NCBI GenBank assembly: GCA_902803585.1
Contig: CADCQO010000039.1
Location: forward strand, 1 to 10,911
DNA from: an uncultured Ruminococcus sp.
Lineage (GTDB): Bacteria > Bacillota > Clostridia > Oscillospirales > Acutalibacteraceae
Reading direction: 5' to 3'
DNA: 10,911 nt
Under the pieces are notes generated by a model. It did not search any database. It saw only the letters and a list, made by a program, of their open reading frames with translations, and was not told the origin of the DNA. Position numbers and translations under genes: made by a program. Below are positions 7,341-10,911 of the stretch, piece after piece. Positions within the stretch are counted from its first letter, which is position 1, and the number at the start of each line of letters is the position of its first letter.

Positions 7341-7859
7341 ATGAAAAATATTCTTGTCGTTGTGGATATGCAGAAGGATTTTATTGACGGCGCACTCGGT
7401 ACAACAGAAGCACAGGCGATTGTGCCGGCGGCCGCTGAAAAGATACGGAATTTTGACGGGGAAATCTTCGTCACGCTCGATACGCATTTTTCCGATTATC
7501 TTACTACCGCAGAAGGTAAAAAACTGCCCGTTCCGCACTGTATAAAGGGTACGGACGGACACGCCCTTGATGCACAGATAAAGAACGCACTGGCGGGAAA
7601 AACCTATACCGTTACAGAAAAAATGACCTTCGGTTCTGTCAGACTGCCTGAACTCATAGAGGAAAGCGGTACGCCCGCAGGTATTACGCTGATCGGACTC
7701 TGTACGGATATTTGTGTTATCAGCAACGCCCTGATCCTGAAAGCGTATTTCCCCGAAATTGAAATCAGTGTGGACAGTGCCTGCTGTGCAGGGGTCACGC
7801 CTGAACTTCATGAAGCTGCACTTTCTGCCATGAGAAGCTGCCAGATCAATATTTTGTGA
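7341..7859 (+). CDS. pncA: Nicotinamidase
   Basis: The enzyme hydrolyses nicotinamide to nicotinate and ammonia, the first salvage step. At 172 residues it is a normal-sized isochorismatase-like cysteine hydrolase. The catalytic triad is Asp9 (VVVDMQKDF), Lys94 (TEKMTFGS) and Cys125 (GLCTDICV). Asp47, His49 and His66 occupy the metal-site positions, and HCIKGTDG (66-73) is the conserved stretch that follows. I chose ATG 7341 over an in-frame ATG at 7332 because AAAGGA lies eight bases before 7341. The pncB start has the same AAAGGA-N8-ATG arrangement, and the 7332 ATG overlaps the ribosome site itself. It follows nrtR by 24 bases and precedes pncB by 21, so all three are almost certainly co-transcribed. 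The product feeds PncB directly. Other cysteine hydrolases share the fold, but the metal triad and neighbours favour nicotinamidase. Confidence 0.93.
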   Translation: MKNILVVVDMQKDFIDGALGTTEAQAIVPAAAEKIRNFDGEIFVTLDTHFSDYLTTAEGKKLPVPHCIKGTDGHALDAQIKNALAGKTYTVTEKMTFGSVRLPELIEESGTPAGITLIGLCTDICVISNALILKAYFPEIEISVDSACCAGVTPELHEAALSAMRSCQINIL

Positions 7860-7880
7860 CAGTATGAAAGGAAGATAGAA

Positions 7881-9083
7881 ATGAAATTAGCACCTGTTAT
7901 TGTATCCCTTCTTGACACCGATCTTTATAAATTCAATATGGATCAGGTGATATTTCACAAGCACACCGACCTTTGCGGAAAGTATTATTTCAAGTGCAGG
8001 AATAACGATGTTGTCTTTACGCCCGAAATGGCGGAGGAAATCAATGCCCAGATAGATCACCTCTGTCAGCTTCGCTTTACCGGCGATGAGCTGGATTATC
8101 TCCGTTCTGTCCGCTTCATCAAAAATGACTATGTGGAATTCCTCAGACTGTGGCACCCTATCCGTGACTATGTGACAGTAGAGCTTTCGGAAAACGGTGA
8201 ACTGTCTGTTGTGGTGGACGGCCCGCTGTTCTCTGCGATGCAGTTTGAAATATATCTGCTGGAGATCATCAACGAGGTGTATTTCCGTATGCAGTACAAC
8301 TATGAGGAACTGCTTGCTTCTGCACAGGAAAAGCTGGACAAAAAAATTACCGCCCTCAATGACGGTACATATACTTTTCGCTTTGCAGAGTTCGGCTGCA
8401 GAAGAAGGCTTTCGAGAGAATGGCAGGATACCGTTGTCAGAAGGCTTGCTTTTGAAACGAAAAGCTGTGTAGGAACTTCCAACGTATACCTTGCTATGAA
8501 ATATCACCTGACACCGATAGGAACCTATGCACATGAGTTTGTACAGATGTATCAGGGAATCGACTCCATTCCGCTCGCTTATACCAACCACTACGCGATG
8601 AAAGACTGGTATGCAGAGTATGACGGCGATAACGGTACTGCACTTACGGATACCATCACGACAGATCTGTTTTTGCTGGATTTCAACCGCTCTATGGTCA
8701 ACAACTACACTGGCGTAAGACATGACAGCGGTGATCCCTACGAGTGGGGCGAAAAGATCATCAGACACTATGAAAAGTACGGCGTTGACCCCAAAACAAA
8801 GCTCCTGCTGTTCAGCGACAGCCTTGATTTTGACAAAGCCCAGAAGCTGTATGAATATTTCAGCGGCAGAACAAAGGTGTCTTTCGGTATCGGAACATTC
8901 TGCTCCAACGATACCTGCGCCCCTGCACTGAACATTGTCATCAAGCTCCAGTATGTTAACGGCAGACCTGTGGCAAAGCTCTCGGATACTCCAGGAAAAG
9001 CAATGTGCAGGGACAGCGGATACCTGAAATACCTGAAACAATCGGTAGATTTTCGCCTGCACCGTAGTGACGTGTCGGAATGA
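7881..9083 (+). CDS. pncB: Nicotinate phosphoribosyltransferase
   Basis: The enzyme joins nicotinate to PRPP, with ATP hydrolysis, to give nicotinate mononucleotide, the committed Preiss-Handler step. The 400 residues match the length of enterobacterial PncB. Family features include LLDTDLYKFNM (10-20) near the N-terminus, RFAEFGCRRRLS (167-178), and GTYAHEF (214-220). His218 in that last motif fits the histidine that is phosphorylated in the Salmonella enzyme (His219). Also present are GVRHDSGDPYEW and LLLFSDSLDFDKA, typical phosphoribosyl-binding and barrel segments, and FGIGTFCSND near the C-terminus. The start is supported by AAAGGA with an 8-base gap. It is the last gene of the NrtR operon; its stop is followed by a repeat-containing spacer and a strong terminator. 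No frameshift or missing motif was seen. Confidence 0.95.
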   Translation: MKLAPVIVSLLDTDLYKFNMDQVIFHKHTDLCGKYYFKCRNNDVVFTPEMAEEINAQIDHLCQLRFTGDELDYLRSVRFIKNDYVEFLRLWHPIRDYVTVELSENGELSVVVDGPLFSAMQFEIYLLEIINEVYFRMQYNYEELLASAQEKLDKKITALNDGTYTFRFAEFGCRRRLSREWQDTVVRRLAFETKSCVGTSNVYLAMKYHLTPIGTYAHEFVQMYQGIDSIPLAYTNHYAMKDWYAEYDGDNGTALTDTITTDLFLLDFNRSMVNNYTGVRHDSGDPYEWGEKIIRHYEKYGVDPKTKLLLFSDSLDFDKAQKLYEYFSGRTKVSFGIGTFCSNDTCAPALNIVIKLQYVNGRPVAKLSDTPGKAMCRDSGYLKYLKQSVDFRLHRSDVSE

Positions 9084-9090
9084 ACCGCCT

Positions 9091-9192
9091 GTTTCTCCTG
9101 ACAGACTGACAGTTTCCGAAGGTACAGCCTGCTGTTTCCGGTGATGCCGAAAAACACTGTACGTTTCCCCTGACAGCGAAAAAAACACCGTA
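9091..9192 (+). repeat. Degenerate GTTTC-type repeats after pncB
   Basis: GTTTC recurs at 9091, 9112, 9134 and 9163. GTTTCTCCTGACAG (9091-9104) and GTTTCCCCTGACAG (9163-9176) differ by one base. Segments 9134-9161 and 9163-9192 align as an imperfect tandem copy (GTTTCC, then TGA, then AAAAACAC and GTA shared). The last copy supplies the left arm of the terminator. No coding role is apparent. Confidence 0.45.
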
Positions 9193-9231
9193 AAATGCCT
9201 GCGGCGGCATTCTGCGGTGTTTCATTTTTTT
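9179..9231. terminator. Strong bidirectional terminator between pncB and the secreted-protein gene
   Basis: AAACACCG (9183-9190) pairs with CGGTGTTT (9215-9222), and inside it AATGCC pairs with GGCATT around a GC-rich loop. Seven T follow on the plus strand (9225-9231) and seven A precede it (9179-9185), giving a T-tract on the minus strand as well. It can stop both converging transcripts. Confidence 0.9.
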
Positions 9232-9254
9232 GAGCGGCTGACTGATTCGCGTGA

Positions 9255-10061
9255 TTATGCGGTGTAGGATTTATCGGTTACATAAACTTCACCGCTCTGT
9301 GAAGCGGAAATCTCCATGTTATTGTTCACTGTGACGCAGACAGGGGTATTGTTCCATCTGCCATCACTGCGCTGTGTTTTCAGAATAACATTTGTTTTGC
9401 CGGGTGTGACAGCGGTGAAAGCAAAGTTGCATACATTGTTGGCATAATCAAAGTCGCAGGTGACTTTTGCGTTCAGTGAATCAGCGTAGTATGTCCAGTC
9501 ATTGCCCTTGATGGAAAAATAGCAGACACTTTTCTGGTTTGCTGCGGGCTTTTGGGTTTCGTCCTGCTTCTTTGCGGTTTCCTGCTTCTCGGCGGACTCC
9601 TGCTTCTTTTCAGGTGTCTTGGTTTCGGTGTATGACTTTTCTGTTATCGTTGTGCTGCTGATTTGTACAATCGTCATGCGCAGATCGCTGTCAGCGGTAA
9701 TGCGGATCGGCGTATTATCCCATCTGCCGTCTTCTCTCTGTGTTTTGAGGATTACATTGGTGACGCCGGACTTCACAGCTGTGAAACGGAAGCGGCAGAC
9801 ATTACTGCTGTAATCAAAATCGCAGGTTACCTTTGTATTCAGGCTGTCTGCATAATAGTTCCAGTCGTAACCCTTGATGGGGAGAATAAAAGTGTTGGAG
9901 GTCGTTTTGGCAATGATCACAGCAGTATCGGCACTGCCTGAAACGGAATTCTGACCGGAGAATGCGGAAACTGCCACAGCGGAAGTAACTGAGATTGCGG
10001 AAACAGCGCAAACTGCGGAAAGAATAATTGCGAATACCTTTTTGTTGATTGACTTTTTCAT
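9255..10061 (-). CDS. Secreted protein of unknown function with a duplicated ~75-residue domain
   Basis: I do not recognise a named family. The 268 residues open with a classic signal peptide: MKKSINKK, then a hydrophobic core, with likely cleavage after VSA at residue 33. Two homologous domains follow, about 57-131 and 179-252, identical at roughly 46 of 74 aligned positions by eye. Shared blocks include YYADSLN, KVTCDFDY, TNVILKTQR and DGRW. A Lys/Glu/Gln-rich linker (about 146-176, EKKQESAEKQ) separates them. Each copy has a CDFDYxxNVC cysteine pair (C80/C89, C202/C211); copy two also has C180 and C242. Each copy is followed by T[ED]KSYT, so the duplicated unit extends past the domain and the protein ends where a second linker would begin. 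The pattern FxFTA..G.tnviL...R suggests a small beta-sandwich, perhaps distantly chagasin- or Ig-like; this is speculative. No LPxTG or membrane anchor is present. ATG 10061 has AAAGGAG nine bases upstream. It is a single-gene unit. Confidence 0.85.
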   Translation of the reverse strand: MKKSINKKVFAIILSAVCAVSAISVTSAVAVSAFSGQNSVSGSADTAVIIAKTTSNTFILPIKGYDWNYYADSLNTKVTCDFDYSSNVCRFRFTAVKSGVTNVILKTQREDGRWDNTPIRITADSDLRMTIVQISSTTITEKSYTETKTPEKKQESAEKQETAKKQDETQKPAANQKSVCYFSIKGNDWTYYADSLNAKVTCDFDYANNVCNFAFTAVTPGKTNVILKTQRSDGRWNNTPVCVTVNNNMEISASQSGEVYVTDKSYTA

Positions 10062-10095
10062 AATGATGATCTCCTTTATTGATGGGCGGTGCCCG

Positions 10096-10132
<37 letters not shown>

Positions 10133-10148
10133 CCCTTGCTGTGACTAA

Positions 10149-10177
10149 ATCATATCATAGTGTACGCAGTCATTCAA
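10149..10177 (-). promoter_or_regulatory. SigA-type promoter of the secreted-protein gene
   Basis: On the minus strand TTGAAT (10177-10172) is spaced by 17 bases from TATGAT (10154-10149). The start near 10142 would give a leader of about 80 bases. A second TATGAT overlaps (10159-10154), but its spacing to the -35 is only 12. Confidence 0.7.
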
Positions 10178-10202
10178 TATTCAAAGATGCCCTGAAATGT
10201 CG

Positions 10203-10238
10203 CTTAAACAACAGCTGACGGGTGTTTTGTTGCTTAAG
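10203..10238. repeat. 11-bp inverted repeat upstream of the secreted-protein promoter
   Basis: CTTAAACAACA (10203-10213) and TGTTGCTTAAG (10228-10238) are complementary at 10 of 11 positions around a 14-base centre. The repeat lies 26 bp upstream of the -35 of the minus-strand promoter. It could be a regulator site or an RNA hairpin; it has no adjacent T-tract and so does not look like a terminator. Confidence 0.5.
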
Positions 10239-10519
10239 TTACATTCTGGGGCTAAATTGACGCAGAATGGTTATTGACCTGTTCCGAACGTTCGTTTGCC
10301 GGTGACAGGTATGCTGACATATAAAAAGGCGTGCGTCCGGCAGAAAGTCAAGCCGGCTGTGAAACGGCATTTGATCAAAATTGTCTGTTCTGATGAAAAA
10401 AGACAGCTGACCGGCGCTGAATCAGGCATTCACAAAAAACGGAATGTCTGGCGTAAAATGAACACTTTCAGGCAGTTCTTTGCTGACCGGAACAAAATTT
10501 TGCTGACCAGTCTTTCATG
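10239..10519. other. Stretch without a convincing gene
   Basis: No reading frame here has a start with a ribosome site and a believable product. Small symmetries are present: the palindrome CGAACGTTCG (10285-10294), flanked by ACCTGT and ACAGGT; CCGGC with GCCGG around 10338-10357; and TTTGATCAAA (10370-10379). TTTGCTGACC occurs twice, 20 bases apart (10479 and 10499). The stretch ends directly at an intrinsic terminator, so an untranslated RNA is possible but unproven. Confidence 0.4.
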
Positions 10520-10578
10520 AAAATCTGTCCTTTGTGGTAACTTTATCATACCAGATTGCGGACAGATTTTCTTTTTTT
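10520..10578 (+). terminator. Intrinsic terminator with no gene in front of it
   Basis: AAAATCTGTCC (10520-10530) pairs perfectly with GGACAGATTTT (10560-10570) around a 29-base loop, followed by C and seven T. It works in the plus direction only. The nearest annotated plus-strand gene, pncB, already ends at its own terminator more than 1.2 kb upstream, with an opposing gene in between. Confidence 0.75.
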
Positions 10579-10636
10579 GTTTTTTCTTCCTGATGTGGAC
10601 CGATAAAAGGAACTATGAGGATATTTTTGTACAATC

Positions 10637-10701
10637 TTGTCCGATAAATTTCATATTCACGTTTATGCTTCACGAAGCGCCGGAGGGGGTTTTTCGGACA
10701 A
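10637..10701. repeat. 65-bp segment with perfect 8-bp terminal inverted repeats
   Basis: TTGTCCGA (10637-10644) and TCGGACAA (10694-10701) bound the segment. Inside are the near-palindrome GCTTCACGAAGC (10667-10678) and the purine run GGAGGGGG (10682-10689). It may be a hairpin-forming intergenic repeat or a small non-autonomous element remnant. No flanking target duplication is clear. Confidence 0.35.
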
Positions 10702-10790
10702 AAAATATCGGGAGAAAAGTGATTGCCGATGACGTTTTGCCCTTTAATAAGAGTCATTGCACGAAAATGATAATTTTAACTTAAAGGGTA

Positions 10791-10819
10791 TTGACATATT
10801 ATGCCATATATGTTATCAT
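10791..10819 (+). promoter_or_regulatory. Strong SigA promoter directed out of the right edge
   Basis: TTGACA (10791-10796), a 17-base spacer and TATCAT (10814-10819) give a perfect -35 and a 5/6 -10. The start near 10826 leaves about 85 bases of AT-rich leader in the window without a start codon that has a ribosome site. GTTAT (10812-10816) and ATAAC (10823-10827) form an imperfect palindrome over the -10. The controlled gene lies outside the window. Confidence 0.8.
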
Positions 10820-10911
10820 AAAATAACCTCTTGTGCCAGTAAAAAATATCAATCAAAAAACAAGATGTTTGATACAAGCCAAAGGCTGCTGAGAATAAAA
10901 CAGTTTGTTTA

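Noticed and set aside
7887..9188. Long minus-strand open frame (433 codons) opposite pncB
   Set aside because: It lies almost entirely antisense to a gene with strong family motifs, and its translation shows no domain. It is a by-product of codon use in pncB.
10296..10520. 74-codon plus-strand frame ending at the orphan terminator
   Set aside because: It starts at TTG without a ribosome site, is very basic and low in hydrophobic patterning, and has no recognisable motif. The ATG at 10311 has only a weak ACAGG.
10637..10701. Insertion sequence or transposon
   Set aside because: No transposase and no clear target-site duplication are present, so only a small inverted-repeat segment is reported.
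10515..10757. 80-codon minus-strand frame at the right end
   Set aside because: It runs through the terminator hairpin and the inverted-repeat segment, and its composition looks non-coding.

Overview
The window looks like chromosomal DNA of a low-to-mid-GC Gram-positive gut bacterium, most likely a Ruminococcus-like member of the Oscillospiraceae/Clostridia. This is inferred from AAAGGA/GGAGG ribosome binding sites, consensus-like SigA promoters, the long single-chain PurL and the ABCG-like exporter. I could not run a taxonomic search.

Layout: (1) 1-1872, the 3' half of purL (plus strand; the start lies outside the window), followed by two hairpin terminators. (2) 2094-4492, a promoter and a two-gene operon: a cytoplasmic ATPase with two N-terminal FHA domains, then a six-helix ABC-2/ABCG-type permease. 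Together they resemble the mycobacterial Rv1747-type exporter split into two polypeptides. A bidirectional terminator follows. (3) 4569-6317, minus strand: a stand-alone DUF262/DUF1524 (GmrSD-like) protein, probably anti-phage. Its promoter matches the SigA consensus exactly. (4) 6441-9083, plus strand, divergent from it: an NAD salvage operon. It encodes an NrtR-type Nudix/winged-helix regulator, a nicotinamidase (pncA) and a nicotinate phosphoribosyltransferase (pncB). A candidate operator overlaps the operon promoter. A bidirectional terminator closes both this operon and the converging gene that follows. (5) 9255-10061, minus strand: a secreted protein of unknown function with a duplicated approximately 75-residue domain, its own promoter and an A-rich leader. 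(6) 10178-10911, with no convincing gene: an inverted repeat, an orphan intrinsic terminator, a 65-bp segment with terminal inverted repeats, and a strong promoter firing out of the window.

The clearest working unit is the NAD salvage operon. PncA deamidates nicotinamide to nicotinate, PncB converts nicotinate to nicotinate mononucleotide, and NrtR probably represses the operon through the promoter-overlapping site, released by an NAD-derived signal such as ADP-ribose. The FHA-ABC pair suggests export gated by Ser/Thr phosphorylation, but no kinase or phosphatase gene is present here. I found no CRISPR array, tRNA, rRNA or insertion sequence. The least explained items are the duplicated secreted domain and the gene-poor right end.
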